Below are positions 52,497 through 61,246 of a stretch of 64,000 nt of DNA, piece after piece. The stretch comes from Campylobacteraceae bacterium. Its GTDB lineage: Bacteria; Campylobacterota; Campylobacteria; Campylobacterales; Sulfurovaceae. The translations under genes and the position numbers were made by a program. The DNA lies in contig JALVUD010000044.1 in the NCBI GenBank assembly GCA_027035765.1, forward strand, positions 1 to 64,000, in the 5' to 3' direction. The notes below the pieces were generated by a model that saw only the letters and a program-made list of their open reading frames with translations, had not been told where the DNA came from and searched no databases. Position 1 is the stretch's first letter; each line of letters starts with the position of its first letter.

Positions 52497-53810
52497 CTAA
52501 ATGCGGATGAGCTGCACCGGATTGATCAGCTTCGAATGCTGGGTCGCCTGGAAGATCAGTTTGCGGCGGACCTTGCCTACGGCGGTTCCCCGGCGGATCC
52601 GGGTCCCGGTGCGGATGATCGGCGAGATTTTGGAGAGCCCGGCATAGACCGTATGCAGCCCGTTGCCGTGCTGGACGATCACCACCTTACCCAGAATGCT
52701 GTTCTCACCCACATAGACCACTTTGCCGTTGAGGACATTGCGAACGGGCGCATCGCTCTGGGGAGCTTTGAGGGTGATAGAGTCGTTGAAGATCTTGATC
52801 TTGTAGATGGGATCGACATAGTTGCCGAAGCGCTTCACCAGGCGGGCACCCCGGATCGGGGAGATGGTCCGCGGCCCCCGGTAGCGGGCTACCCGCTCCC
52901 GCTGATAGGAGCTGCCGTACTGCTTGACCTTGACATTCTCCTCTTCCGGAAGGCTGACAGCAGAGTAGTCCACCTCCCGTCCCTCGGCACGGGCCTGCTC
53001 ACGCTCCTGCCTTTTTCGGGCCCGCATCGCCTCCAGTTCCCTGGCCCGACGCTCCAGCTGGGCTTTGCGCTCCGCCTCCCGCCGCTTCGCCTCTTCGATC
53101 TCCTCTTTTCTCAGAATGTTGAGTTTGGCCAGAGTCTGGCGCAGCGCGTTCTGACGGCTGATAATGGTGCGAAGTTTCTGACGGTAGAGTTTCTCTTCCG
53201 CCGCCAGTTTTTTCAGAAGCTTCTGGGATTTCTCTTTTTTGATCCTGTAGAGGTTTCGCAGCGCATCCAGTTTGGCGATGCTGCGCTTGAGTTTGGCCCG
53301 GGAGAGCATCAGCACCTGTTTCGATTTCCGGCTGCGGTCGATACTCTCCTTGAGACGTTTGAGCTCCCGATCGGTCGCCGCTTTGTAGCGTTGGAAGTAC
53401 TCGTCGAGAATCACCCCCCGCTCACTGCGGCGGTTCATTTGACGCATGGCGACGATGGTGGCGAACTGATCGCTGAGCAGCCGCAGGAAGCGGTCGTGGC
53501 GGGTTTTGATGTCCCGATCGAGCTGTGCGATCTGTTTGTCGAGCCCTTTAATCCGCTCAAGCGCGTCGGCGTATCGGGCTTCTCCCTCTTGTTTCTGCCG
53601 GGCCAGGCGATCCAGCTTTTTCTGCACGGCCGCCAGCTCTTTTTCAGTACTTTTGATGGAGGCGGCCAGTTTGGAGAGCTGGCGGCTGGCCGCTTTTTTC
53701 TGGGCTTCGGTGCTGCGAAGGTTCTGTTGGGAGTCCTGGATCTTTTCGACAATCTTCGAGGCGTGCAGCCCCATCACCCCGATCAGGAGCAGCCACCAGA
53801 ACTTTCGCAT
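52497..53810 (-). CDS. EnvC-like murein hydrolase activator with degenerate M23 domain
   Basis: A 437-residue exported protein: signal peptide (MRKFWWLLLIGVMGLHAS), a very long charged coiled coil (~20-265) and a C-terminal LytM/M23-like domain (~315-437). The zinc ligands of active M23 peptidases are missing: the usual HxxxD reads NYVDPIYKIKI and the HxH reads GNGLHTVYAGL. As with EnvC and NlpD, it is therefore probably an activator of an amidase (amiC-like gene in this cluster), not an enzyme. Its ATG overlaps the ftsX stop by 1 base (ATGA), so the ABC complex FtsEX likely controls it across the membrane. The coiled coil is the FtsX-binding part in E. coli EnvC. Confidence 0.88.
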   Translation of the reverse strand: MRKFWWLLLIGVMGLHASKIVEKIQDSQQNLRSTEAQKKAASRQLSKLAASIKSTEKELAAVQKKLDRLARQKQEGEARYADALERIKGLDKQIAQLDRDIKTRHDRFLRLLSDQFATIVAMRQMNRRSERGVILDEYFQRYKAATDRELKRLKESIDRSRKSKQVLMLSRAKLKRSIAKLDALRNLYRIKKEKSQKLLKKLAAEEKLYRQKLRTIISRQNALRQTLAKLNILRKEEIEEAKRREAERKAQLERRARELEAMRARKRQEREQARAEGREVDYSAVSLPEEENVKVKQYGSSYQRERVARYRGPRTISPIRGARLVKRFGNYVDPIYKIKIFNDSITLKAPQSDAPVRNVLNGKVVYVGENSILGKVVIVQHGNGLHTVYAGLSKISPIIRTGTRIRRGTAVGKVRRKLIFQATQHSKLINPVQLIRI

Positions 53811-54625
53811 CACTCTCGGGGCCCCCGGCTCTTGACGGCGACGGTCAGCACCGCCGAAATCACGATGAACAGGGCGATCCCTCCCAGAATCGCTATATCC
53901 TTGAGTTCAAAAAGCAGTGCCTGACGATCGACCAGGATCTCGATCCCGCTGATGGGCGCATAGTAGTATCGCAGCAAAGCGAAAATACCCGCTGTAATCA
54001 CCGTGGCCAGCAGTGCATCCACGATCCCCATACGGAAGAGCACGCCGCTGCGCAGCAACATCGGGGCTCCGAAGATCTCCATGATCTGCATCCGCTCCCG
54101 GTGGGCCATCTGCCACACCTCCATCTGCTTGACCACCAGGAAGATACTCACCAGTCCCATGAGCCCGACAAAGCTCCAGAAAATGATCTTGAGGAAGAGG
54201 AATAGGTTGTATTTGGCCCGGTGGTTCTCACCGAAGGTCTCCACTTTTTTGATTCCCTTCGCAGCCAGGAGCTTCTGCCGGATCTTCTCCACATCCTTCC
54301 GACTCAGATACCGGTCGAGATGGAGGTTGTAGAAATGCGGCAGTGCGGCCAGGATCTCCCGATCCGGGGTATTTTTCATTCCCCGGGCGATCTCTTTGGC
54401 GATCCTCGCTTTGGGGATGGGAGCCGCCTCGGCGATATGGGGATCGATCCGCCGGAAATCCTTCAGACTCATCGCTTTTTTGGAGACGACAAGGATCGAA
54501 TAGGACTCGCGGAGCTTCTCCTCGGAGCTCTGTGTGACCCGGTTGAAGACCAGGAAAAACTCGACTCCCAGCAGGATCGCCAGGAGCGGCAGCAGGAACA
54601 TCAGATGATCTCTAACGGACTTCAT
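53810..54625 (-). CDS. ftsX: FtsX-type cell-division permease
   Basis: A 271-residue four-span inner-membrane protein. TM1 (MFLLPLLAILLGVEFFLVF), a ~125-residue periplasmic extracellular loop, then FLKIIFWSFVGLMGLVSIFLVVKQ and two more spans separated by ERMQIMEIFGAPM, the FtsX coupling motif. It is the membrane half of the FtsE/FtsX complex that drives EnvC-type amidase activation. Genes ftsE and ftsX overlap by 14 bp; ftsX and envC overlap by one base. Confidence 0.9.
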   Translation of the reverse strand: MKSVRDHLMFLLPLLAILLGVEFFLVFNRVTQSSEEKLRESYSILVVSKKAMSLKDFRRIDPHIAEAAPIPKARIAKEIARGMKNTPDREILAALPHFYNLHLDRYLSRKDVEKIRQKLLAAKGIKKVETFGENHRAKYNLFLFLKIIFWSFVGLMGLVSIFLVVKQMEVWQMAHRERMQIMEIFGAPMLLRSGVLFRMGIVDALLATVITAGIFALLRYYYAPISGIEILVDRQALLFELKDIAILGGIALFIVISAVLTVAVKSRGPRE

Positions 54626-55286
54626 AGATCCCCTTGTTCTCGATGATGAAGTGGCGGTAGGGTATGTTGAAGATCGTCGGAATCCGGTGGGTTACCACCA
54701 CCACGGTGGAGCCCAGCTGATCGCAGGCGTTCTCCATCAGATCCCAGATGACGTTGGAGGAGTATTCGTCCAGGTTTCCGGTGGGTTCGTCGGCCAGGAT
54801 CAGGAAGGGGTTTTTCGACAGGGCCCGCGCCACCCCCACACGCTGCTGCTCTCCCCCACTGAGCTCCAGGGGGTAGCGGTCAGCCTGCTCGGTGAGTTTG
54901 ACATGCCGCAGCAGCTTCTTGGCCTGGGTCTGCTGGATATCGGTGCTGTAGCCGGCGATGATCAACGGCAGAACCACATTCTTCTCCACCGTCCACTCGT
55001 TGATCAGTTTGTAATCCTGAAAAACGATCCCCAGATGGGTCCGCAGTTCCAGGAGCTTGCTCTGGCCGATTCGGCTCATATCGAGACCCCCGACAGTGAG
55101 TTTGCCCTCTTTGGGGCGCAGGGCCCCGTAGAAGGATTTCAGCAGCGTCGATTTGCCGCTTCCGCTGGGCCCGGTGATGAAGACGAACTCCCCTTTGCGG
55201 ACCGAAAAGCTGGCATGCTTGATGATCTCTTTGCGTCCGCCGTCGTAGGCGAGAGTCAGCTTGGATGCGGTGATGACGTTAGCCAT
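54612..55286 (-). CDS. ftsE: FtsE-type ATP-binding protein
   Basis: A 224-residue ABC ATPase with Walker [10 protein letters not shown] (~39-47), Q-loop FQDYKL, the ABC signature [15 protein letters not shown], Walker B FLILADEP and the H-loop VVVTHR. It partners FtsX to form FtsEX, which links ATP hydrolysis to septal amidase control by EnvC. The GTG/ATG choice is clear: ATG at 55286 with AGGAGC upstream. It overlaps the end of trmB by 8 bp. Confidence 0.92.
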   Translation of the reverse strand: MANVITASKLTLAYDGGRKEIIKHASFSVRKGEFVFITGPSGSGKSTLLKSFYGALRPKEGKLTVGGLDMSRIGQSKLLELRTHLGIVFQDYKLINEWTVEKNVVLPLIIAGYSTDIQQTQAKKLLRHVKLTEQADRYPLELSGGEQQRVGVARALSKNPFLILADEPTGNLDEYSSNVIWDLMENACDQLGSTVVVVTHRIPTIFNIPYRHFIIENKGIYEVR

Positions 55287-56451
55287 GGATCATTGCTCCT
55301 ATCAATCGGTGTGCCCGGGCATTGGCGGCAGTCCGGACGGGCGAGTCGGGAAAATACTCTACCTTCCCCCACTCGTCGTAGCGCAGGTATTTGTGCTCCG
55401 GCCGGTCAAAACTGCCGAAGGAGCACTCGATCACGCCGCCCAGCCCGTCCGCCCGGCGATAGCGGGGGCCGAAATGGACGAAACACTCCTCGTCCACCAC
55501 CGCCTTGCGCGGCAACTGTTCCACTCTTTCCGGATCCAGCGGTTTTTCGAATGTAAAATTATAGTCGTTTTTTCTTTCGGGGGAAAGCGCTTCGGCGGTG
55601 ACCGTCAGGGTGTAGATATCTTTCTCCATCCGGCGCCATCTGGCCTCGTATTTGCTCACCACCGGCAGCTCCCGGTTCTTCTCCACCCGAAAGTCGATCT
55701 TGGGGGGCGAGCTGAAGACCTCCAGGGCATAACGGTAGTAGTTGTCACTGTCGGTACGCAGCTCCAGGATCCCTCCGGGACGCAGGGCCCGCAGCGACTC
55801 TTCCAGAAAGCGCTCGCTGATGACCCGGCGATGGGGCTTTTTGTCCCAGGGGACCGGGAAGTGGACATAGATCGCCTCCAGGCGGTTGGAAGGAAGCATC
55901 TCCAGCAGCAGCCGGGCGTCGTAGTTGACCACCCAGATATTCGTGAGCCCCTGGAGCTCGATCTGTTTGAGGACCTGCTGGGCCGAAGGGGTGTGGATCT
56001 CGATCCCGATGAAGAGGGTATCGGGATGGGCTTTGGCCTGCCAGAGCAGGTGCCGCCCGCTGCCGAATCCCACCTCCAGCGCCACCTTCTCCAGAGGAAA
56101 GTCCGGCGACTCGAAATCCCGGATCTTCTTGTCGTACTCGGCGGCGATGGGAGGTTTGGTGGGAGAGAGGGCGATGTTGGAATGGCGGATTGTCAGATCG
56201 GCGGCTTCCGCCAGCCGTTTCAATGCTCGTTTGATCCGGTTGCTGTCCAGGGGACGGGTGATCTTGTCGGCCCGGATGAGACAATCCTCTCCCCGGTCTT
56301 TGATCTCCAGGAAAAACTCCCCCTCTTCCCGAATCCCCAGCAGCTCAATGGGGCGATCTTCGGCCACGGCACGCAGGGTACAGAGCTCTCCCTCTTCTAC
56401 CAGCTGATCGAGCCGTCCGCGGTCAAAGGGATCGACAATCAGATGAGGCAT
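55279..56451 (-). CDS. trmB: tRNA (guanine(46)-N7)-methyltransferase TrmB, long epsilonproteobacterial form
   Basis: TrmB methylates G46 of tRNA with SAM. The Rossmann motif VALEVGFGSGRHLL (~150), NIWVVNYDARLLLEM and the substrate motif YVHFPVPWDKKPHRRVISERF (the PFPDPWxKxRH signature with Val for Asp) are visible. At 390 residues it is much longer than the usual ~240: it has an extra N-terminal domain of about 140 residues and a C-terminal extension, as in H. pylori. The ATG at 56451 has GGAG 7 bases upstream. Identity is clear; the function of the extra domains is not. Confidence 0.92.
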   Translation of the reverse strand: MPHLIVDPFDRGRLDQLVEEGELCTLRAVAEDRPIELLGIREEGEFFLEIKDRGEDCLIRADKITRPLDSNRIKRALKRLAEAADLTIRHSNIALSPTKPPIAAEYDKKIRDFESPDFPLEKVALEVGFGSGRHLLWQAKAHPDTLFIGIEIHTPSAQQVLKQIELQGLTNIWVVNYDARLLLEMLPSNRLEAIYVHFPVPWDKKPHRRVISERFLEESLRALRPGGILELRTDSDNYYRYALEVFSSPPKIDFRVEKNRELPVVSKYEARWRRMEKDIYTLTVTAEALSPERKNDYNFTFEKPLDPERVEQLPRKAVVDEECFVHFGPRYRRADGLGGVIECSFGSFDRPEHKYLRYDEWGKVEYFPDSPVRTAANARAHRLIGAMIHG

Positions 56452-56461
56452 CCGGGCTCTC

Positions 56462-57157
56462 CTAGCGGATCGTGACGCTCAAAGCCCGGCTGGGGAGCGC
56501 CCGGATCTTGTCGGCACTGCGGGCGATCACCCGGTAGGCATAGGTGTGGCCTTTGGCCGGAGACATATCGATATATTCGGGGTTCAGACGCCCCTTGACG
56601 GTATCGAGATATTTCCACTCCTTGCCGTCCAGACGGCGCTGAACGAGATAGTCGACGATCCGTGGATCGCTGTGGGGGGTCCACAGAAGCTTCACCACCC
56701 CGGCATCGGGCTGATAGGCTTTGACCAGGTTGACTGCGGGAAGCGGCGGGGCGGTCTTGACCCGGATGATCTGGCCGGGCGCGGAACCGAAGAGCACTCC
56801 GAAAGTCTTGAAGGTATAGTCGTAAGTGGTGGCGGGGCGGATGGTGGTATCGACGAAATGGGTGGCGTAGCGGTTGGGGATCGTGGCGATCTTGAGATAC
56901 TTCTCCTCTTTGCCGTCGGTGGCGAAGGCACGGTAGACATCGATCCCCTCGACCCGCTTATCGGTCACAGGCTTCCACTCGAAGCCCACACTGGTCCGGT
57001 CGACGATAGTCTTGACCCCTTCGATCTTCGGCATGGAGAGATCGGTCTTGACCGCGGTCAGGCTGGCGACATCGCCGATGGCTTTGCTGCAGCCGTCAAG
57101 TGCCAGGGAAGCGGCGAGCAAACTCGTCAGGCAGGCAATTCGGTAGATTCGTTTCAT
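56462..57157 (-). CDS. Fibronectin type III lipoprotein
   Basis: A 231-residue lipoprotein: MKRIYRIACLTSLLAASLALDGCSK with lipobox LDGC (Cys23). Two FN3-like domains follow: residues ~40-130 (SVGFEWKPVTDKRVEGIDVYRA ... YDYTFKTFGV) and ~135-231 (AGVVKLLWTPHSDPRIVDYLVQRR ... YAYRVIARSAD). The family (as HP0746 in H. pylori) is conserved between rluD and trmB in Campylobacterota; its role is unknown. GAGGAGC precedes the start. The first 62 bp overlap the 3' end of rluD in another frame. Confidence 0.85.
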   Translation of the reverse strand: MKRIYRIACLTSLLAASLALDGCSKAIGDVASLTAVKTDLSMPKIEGVKTIVDRTSVGFEWKPVTDKRVEGIDVYRAFATDGKEEKYLKIATIPNRYATHFVDTTIRPATTYDYTFKTFGVLFGSAPGQIIRVKTAPPLPAVNLVKAYQPDAGVVKLLWTPHSDPRIVDYLVQRRLDGKEWKYLDTVKGRLNPEYIDMSPAKGHTYAYRVIARSADKIRALPSRALSVTIR

Positions 57158-58076
57158 CGATGGTGCTCCTCGTATAGTGTTTGTGCAGATACTCCCGCAT
57201 ATCTTCCGGCAGCGGGGCGGCGATCTCCAGGCGCTCTTTGCGGACCGGATGGGTCAGATAGAGCAGCGCGGCATGGAGAAAGACCCGCGGGATCTTCCCC
57301 CGTTTCTGCTCCCGGTAGCCGTAGAGCGTGTCCCCCAGGATGTGGCGCCCAAGACTTGCCAGATGGACCCGGATCTGATGGGTCCGACCGGTATGGAGCC
57401 GCGCGGCGATCAGCTCACTCCCCTCTCTCCCCGTCTCGAGTTTGAGAAAATCGGTCCGGGCGTTGCGTCCCCCCTCCACGACCGCCATCTTGAGCCGGTT
57501 GGCGGGATTGCGGGCGATAGGGGCATCGACGCTGATATCCTCCCGCAGGGGATGGTCGATGAGCGCCAGGTAGTAGCGTCCCATCTCCCGACTCTTGAGC
57601 TCTTCGCTCAACGCCTGATGAACCGCGTTGGTCTTGGCGATGACCAGGGCGCCGCTGGTCTCCTTGTCCAGACGGTGGACAATGCCGTGGCGCTCCTCCC
57701 CCGCCAGAGTCGAGAGGGAGATGCCCCGGGAGATCAGCCAATCCACCAGGGTCGGCTCCCGTACCGAGGGAGCGGGATGGACAACTACTCCGGCGGGCTT
57801 GTTCAGCACCAGCAGATGCTCATCCTCGTAGAGCACCTCCACGTCAAATTCCACCGGCAGGCTCTCCCTTTTGGGCGCTTCCAGGATCCGGTAGCTGATC
57901 TCCTCGCCCGCTTCGACTTTGAAGCTGGGACGGGTGACGGGGGAACCTTCCACCGCGACGGCCCCGGCTTCGATGAGCTTGGCCACCTGATTGCGGCTGC
58001 GGTCCATCGCTGCAGCGAGCACCCGGTCCAGACGACCCGATTCCGGTGCTTTCACATGATGGATTTCCCCTGTCAC
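57096..58076 (-). CDS. rluD: RluA/RluD-family pseudouridine synthase
   Basis: The 326-residue enzyme has an S4 domain (~15-80: RLDRVLAAAMDRSRNQVAKLIEAGAVAVEG) and the RluA catalytic core with the active-site Asp in GIVHRLDKETSGALV (~140), the AGVVVHPAP segment and the LHTGRTHQIRVHLASLGRHILGD motif. It likely converts uridines in helix 69 of 23S rRNA (RluD-like), inferred from context and family. The GTG start is used. The C-terminal tail (~21 residues) overlaps the lipoprotein gene. Confidence 0.93.
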   Translation of the reverse strand: MTGEIHHVKAPESGRLDRVLAAAMDRSRNQVAKLIEAGAVAVEGSPVTRPSFKVEAGEEISYRILEAPKRESLPVEFDVEVLYEDEHLLVLNKPAGVVVHPAPSVREPTLVDWLISRGISLSTLAGEERHGIVHRLDKETSGALVIAKTNAVHQALSEELKSREMGRYYLALIDHPLREDISVDAPIARNPANRLKMAVVEGGRNARTDFLKLETGREGSELIAARLHTGRTHQIRVHLASLGRHILGDTLYGYREQKRGKIPRVFLHAALLYLTHPVRKERLEIAAPLPEDMREYLHKHYTRSTIDETNLPNCLPDEFARRFPGT

Positions 58077-58152
58077 CGCCGACTCCGCCTTTTACGATAA
58101 TTTGACTCTAAAGATACCGAAAAAAGTTTAGAAGGATATTAAAAAATATAAT

Positions 58153-59046
58153 TCAGGCGTTTTTTCCTCCACCCTGCTGAACCCACAAGCCCCCCAGGAT
58201 CAAGGCCAGAGCGACCATCGTCGAGGTGTAGATCGGCTCTCCGACGAGGAGATGAATCAAAATCATCGAGAGAAAGGGGGAGAGATAGATTAGATTGGAG
58301 ACGGTCGCGGTGCGAGGAGCGAGTTTGAGGGCTTTGAGCCAGAGGAGAAAGGTGATCCCCATCTCGAAAAGGCCGACATAGAGAGCCCCGGTCAATCCGG
58401 CCGGACCGGGAAATTCCACTCCCTCTTTGAAGACGAAGAGATAGAAACTCAACAGCAGCGTCCCGACCAAAAAGTTGAGAAAGAGCAGCGGCAGGGGCTC
58501 CGCTTTGATCCGGGTATTGTAGAGCCAGTAGAGTGCCCAGAGCAGCGTGCTGGCCAGGGCGTAGAGCACCCCGGAGAGGCTGTGGAAATGGAGCGAGAGC
58601 AGATCCCCCCGGGTGGCGATCACCAGCACTCCGGTATAACAGAACAGACCCCCCAACAGATCCCGGCGGCGCAGCTTCTGCCCCAGGATCGGCACCGAGA
58701 GCAGTGCCAGAAGGACCCCCCAGCTGTAGTTGATCGCCTGGGCCTCCTGGGCCGGAAGAAGATCGTAAGCGTGGAAAAGGGTCAGATAGTAGATGAACGG
58801 ATTGATCGTCCCCAGGAGCAGAATACGCCCCGGATACCGGCGAAAGTGTTCCCAGACTTCGGCCAGTCTCCCCTGCCGCCACAGCAGCCATCCGAAGAGC
58901 GTCAGGGAGCTCAACGCGGCATAGAAGAGGAGTGATTCGGGCGAGAGATAACGCAAAGAGATCTTGAAAGCGGAGGCGACGGTGGACCAGAGCCCTACCG
59001 CCGCCAGGGCATAAAAAATCGCCTCTCTTTGACGGCTGTTTCGCAT
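58153..59046 (-). CDS. EamA-family (DMT) inner-membrane transporter
   Basis: A 297-residue protein with ten hydrophobic segments in two EamA repeats: residues ~10-140 (AIFYALAAVGLWSTVASAFKISL) and ~150-295 (GVLYALASTLLWALYWL ... YLSPFLSMILIHLLVGEPIY). Such DMT-family carriers export amino acids or other metabolites; the substrate is unknown. The ATG at 59046 is preferred over a TTG one codon earlier, with GAGGGGA upstream. It is the first gene after the conserved rluD block, downstream of a palindrome-bearing gap. Confidence 0.85.
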   Translation of the reverse strand: MRNSRQREAIFYALAAVGLWSTVASAFKISLRYLSPESLLFYAALSSLTLFGWLLWRQGRLAEVWEHFRRYPGRILLLGTINPFIYYLTLFHAYDLLPAQEAQAINYSWGVLLALLSVPILGQKLRRRDLLGGLFCYTGVLVIATRGDLLSLHFHSLSGVLYALASTLLWALYWLYNTRIKAEPLPLLFLNFLVGTLLLSFYLFVFKEGVEFPGPAGLTGALYVGLFEMGITFLLWLKALKLAPRTATVSNLIYLSPFLSMILIHLLVGEPIYTSTMVALALILGGLWVQQGGGKNA

Positions 59047-59108
59047 CAAAAAATCCCCTCTTCCCTCTGATGATTCCGCCGGAATGACGAGTATCTCAGC
59101 TCAGGTTT

Positions 59109-59268
59109 CGTGGGATAACAATCCCACGCTACGCCGTTTCGTACCCCTGCACAGCGAACCCTCAAATATCATTCAAACGACATCGTGCCCAATGGAGGCA
59201 GGGCTTCAGCCCTGCACTGCGGGACTAAAGTCCCGCCTCCCTTCATAGAAAGCGTTGCCAAGCAACGC
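59109..59268. repeat. Four dispersed palindromes in one gap
   Basis: CGTGGGATAACAATCCCACG (59109-59128), GCAGGGCTTCAGCCCTGC (59198-59215), GCGGGACTAAAGTCCCGC (59219-59236) and GCGTTGCCAAGCAACGC (59252-59268). The same types are found at 38649, 26411, 26432 and 17295. All the arms are perfect. Confidence 0.9.
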
Positions 59269-59295
59269 CAACCAAAATTCCTAACTCCTAATTCC

Positions 59296-60180
59296 TCACT
59301 TTTCATTCCCCAGCACCCTCACCAGTTCCGCCTTGAGCTCGGCGGGGATCCGGTCGGCCTTGTCCCGCATCCACTCCAGGTAGTTCCGGTCTTCACCGAC
59401 CACCTCTTCGGGGGTTCGGCCCTTGTGCTTGCCGAAACCGATGGTGACCCGCACCCGGTCCCGGGTCTGCTCCAGCCAATACTCGAAGGAGTATTTCAGG
59501 TCCATATCCAGATCGAAATTCTCCAGCATATAGAAGAGATCGTTGCGGTGCTCCAGGGCCACGGTTTCGATCCGCTTGCCCCGGTGACGTCCCATGGGCA
59601 TGATCTCCAGGAGCATCGGTGCACTGCAGAGCTTGGCCATCTCTTCGGCGCTGTAGGACTCCAACAGATAGTCGTAGAGGTGCTTCAGCACGATCACATC
59701 CCCCAGGGCGTCATGGGCCCGCACCTGAACCCCCAGCTTTTCGATCAGCGCCGGTTCGTGCCGGTAGAGCCCCAGAGAGTAGCGTAGATACTGCTGACCG
59801 TGCTGCTTCTGCTCCGTCAGGAATTTACGGACGATCCGAAAGGTATCGACTAGCCGCATTCGGCTCTCGAAGCCCTCTTTGGCCAGCATCGCCAGATCGA
59901 AGGGGGCATTCTGGATCACCAGGAGATTCTCGGGAGTGTTGAGTTCCTGCAGACGGCGGAAGGCCTCGGTCTCGGTACAGGCGGGTTTGCCCTCCAGCAT
60001 CTCGGGGGTGATGTGGTGGATGGCCATGGCGTCATATTTGACTGGCAGCGGCGGCGTGCAGAGTGCATCGTAGTGCTCCACCACCTCCCCCGATTCGTCC
60101 AGGACGAGATAGGCGAGCTGGCAGATCCGGTCTTCGGCCTCCGTGCCGGTAGTTTCAGTGTCGAGAATGATCGTGTACAT
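59296..60180 (-). CDS. DEDDh 3'-5' exonuclease with DUF3820-like C-terminus
   Basis: A 294-residue protein. The N-terminal ~185 residues are a DnaQ/RNase T-type exonuclease with all DEDDh residues: ILDTETTG (D7, E9), QNAPFDLAML (Asp), and VRAHDALGDV (His and Asp). The C-terminal part has two DUF3820-like units, MPMGRHRGKRIETV and IGFGKHKGRTPEEVV, each with the G+H+G core, found in exodeoxyribonuclease X-like proteins and thought to bind nucleic acid. AAAAAAGGTATCT precedes the start. A single gene; DNA or RNA substrate not decidable. Confidence 0.85.
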   Translation of the reverse strand: MYTIILDTETTGTEAEDRICQLAYLVLDESGEVVEHYDALCTPPLPVKYDAMAIHHITPEMLEGKPACTETEAFRRLQELNTPENLLVIQNAPFDLAMLAKEGFESRMRLVDTFRIVRKFLTEQKQHGQQYLRYSLGLYRHEPALIEKLGVQVRAHDALGDVIVLKHLYDYLLESYSAEEMAKLCSAPMLLEIMPMGRHRGKRIETVALEHRNDLFYMLENFDLDMDLKYSFEYWLEQTRDRVRVTIGFGKHKGRTPEEVVGEDRNYLEWMRDKADRIPAELKAELVRVLGNEK

Positions 60181-60281
60181 AGATACCTTTTTTGAAAGAT
60201 TGTAGCAGATTGGTCATCAGCCATTGGTCATTTTGTAAATCGAGTGCCACACCTCAAGTCAGCCTCACAATCCAAACAACC

Positions 60282-61097
60282 TTATCCACTCCCGATATTG
60301 AGGATGTGATAACGCCCGTCAGCCCCTTTGGCCACTTCGACGAAAAAGGTGGCTCTCCCTGTCGGGCCTACCCAATGGCCGGGCACAACCTCGAGTGACA
60401 GCGTGACACTGAATTCCCGGATTCCCAGGATGGTATGGGGATCACACCCTCTTTTCCGCGGGGGGATTTCCCGTACACTCAGGACCCGGACCCGGCGGAT
60501 AGCGGAAGCCGTCATGCGTTTCCAGCGGGAAAAGTCGTCCCGAAGGCCGTATGCTTCTATCGCATTGCCCCGTCTTATGGAAAATCTGCAATGGGCCCAC
60601 ATTTCGTAGGCTTGCCGATATCGTTTCTGATCGATCAGACGGTAATAGCGGCGGATGAAAGCTTCGGCGGAACTCTTTTGGGGAAGGGAGGATGAAGGTC
60701 CATGACTGGGTGGCTTAAGTTGACCGGCACCCTTTCGTACAATCGTAAATTCGGGAGAGCGCACGAAACGGTCCGGCGCATCCGCCGGAGCAAATGCGAG
60801 CCAGGCATTTTCGGCCCTGTCGATGCCGAATTCGCTGACATATCCTTTCGGAATATGCCACAGGAAATGTCCGGACTGTGCATCGATATTGCAATCGTCA
60901 AGCCTGCCTCTTTCATGTCCCCCCAGCAACCCGGTAATGCAGAGTTTGCCTTTGAGATCCGTTTTCCAGCGGATACTATAGCTTTTCCCCTCTTCCAGAA
61001 CGGAACCGGGTCGGGGAAAAACCACCTGCAGCATGTAGGCCGAAACCGTTTGCAGAATCACCAGAAGCAAAAACGATGACAAAAGATAACGCTTCAT
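60282..61097 (-). CDS. Exported protein with Ig-like head and NTF2-like tail
   Basis: The ATG at 61097 follows AAAAAAGGAG and begins a signal peptide (MKRYLLSSFLLLVILQTVSA), giving 271 residues. Residues ~22-130 look like a beta domain of the Kre9/KNH Ser-Thr-rich type (VVFPRPGSVLEEGKSYSIRWKTDL ... AFAPAD); residues ~155-271 resemble an NTF2/SnoaL-like cone (SSAEAFIRRYYRLIDQKRYRQAYEMWA ... FFVEVAKGADGRYHI). The two-part layout suggests a periplasmic binding protein, but neither assignment is firm and the function is unknown. Confidence 0.72.
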   Translation of the reverse strand: MKRYLLSSFLLLVILQTVSAYMLQVVFPRPGSVLEEGKSYSIRWKTDLKGKLCITGLLGGHERGRLDDCNIDAQSGHFLWHIPKGYVSEFGIDRAENAWLAFAPADAPDRFVRSPEFTIVRKGAGQLKPPSHGPSSSLPQKSSAEAFIRRYYRLIDQKRYRQAYEMWAHCRFSIRRGNAIEAYGLRDDFSRWKRMTASAIRRVRVLSVREIPPRKRGCDPHTILGIREFSVTLSLEVVPGHWVGPTGRATFFVEVAKGADGRYHILNIGSG

Positions 61098-61246
61098 TCC
61101 CACTCCTTTTTTATTGTGTCTACGTTTACATTTTATTATAACCCATTGAAATAATCTTTTTTTCTCCGAAAAATCACTTTTTCTTTGAAGAGAGAAAAAA
61201 AAGAGAAACATCAAGATAGCCATTCTGCGCGGCAGCTGATATAAAA

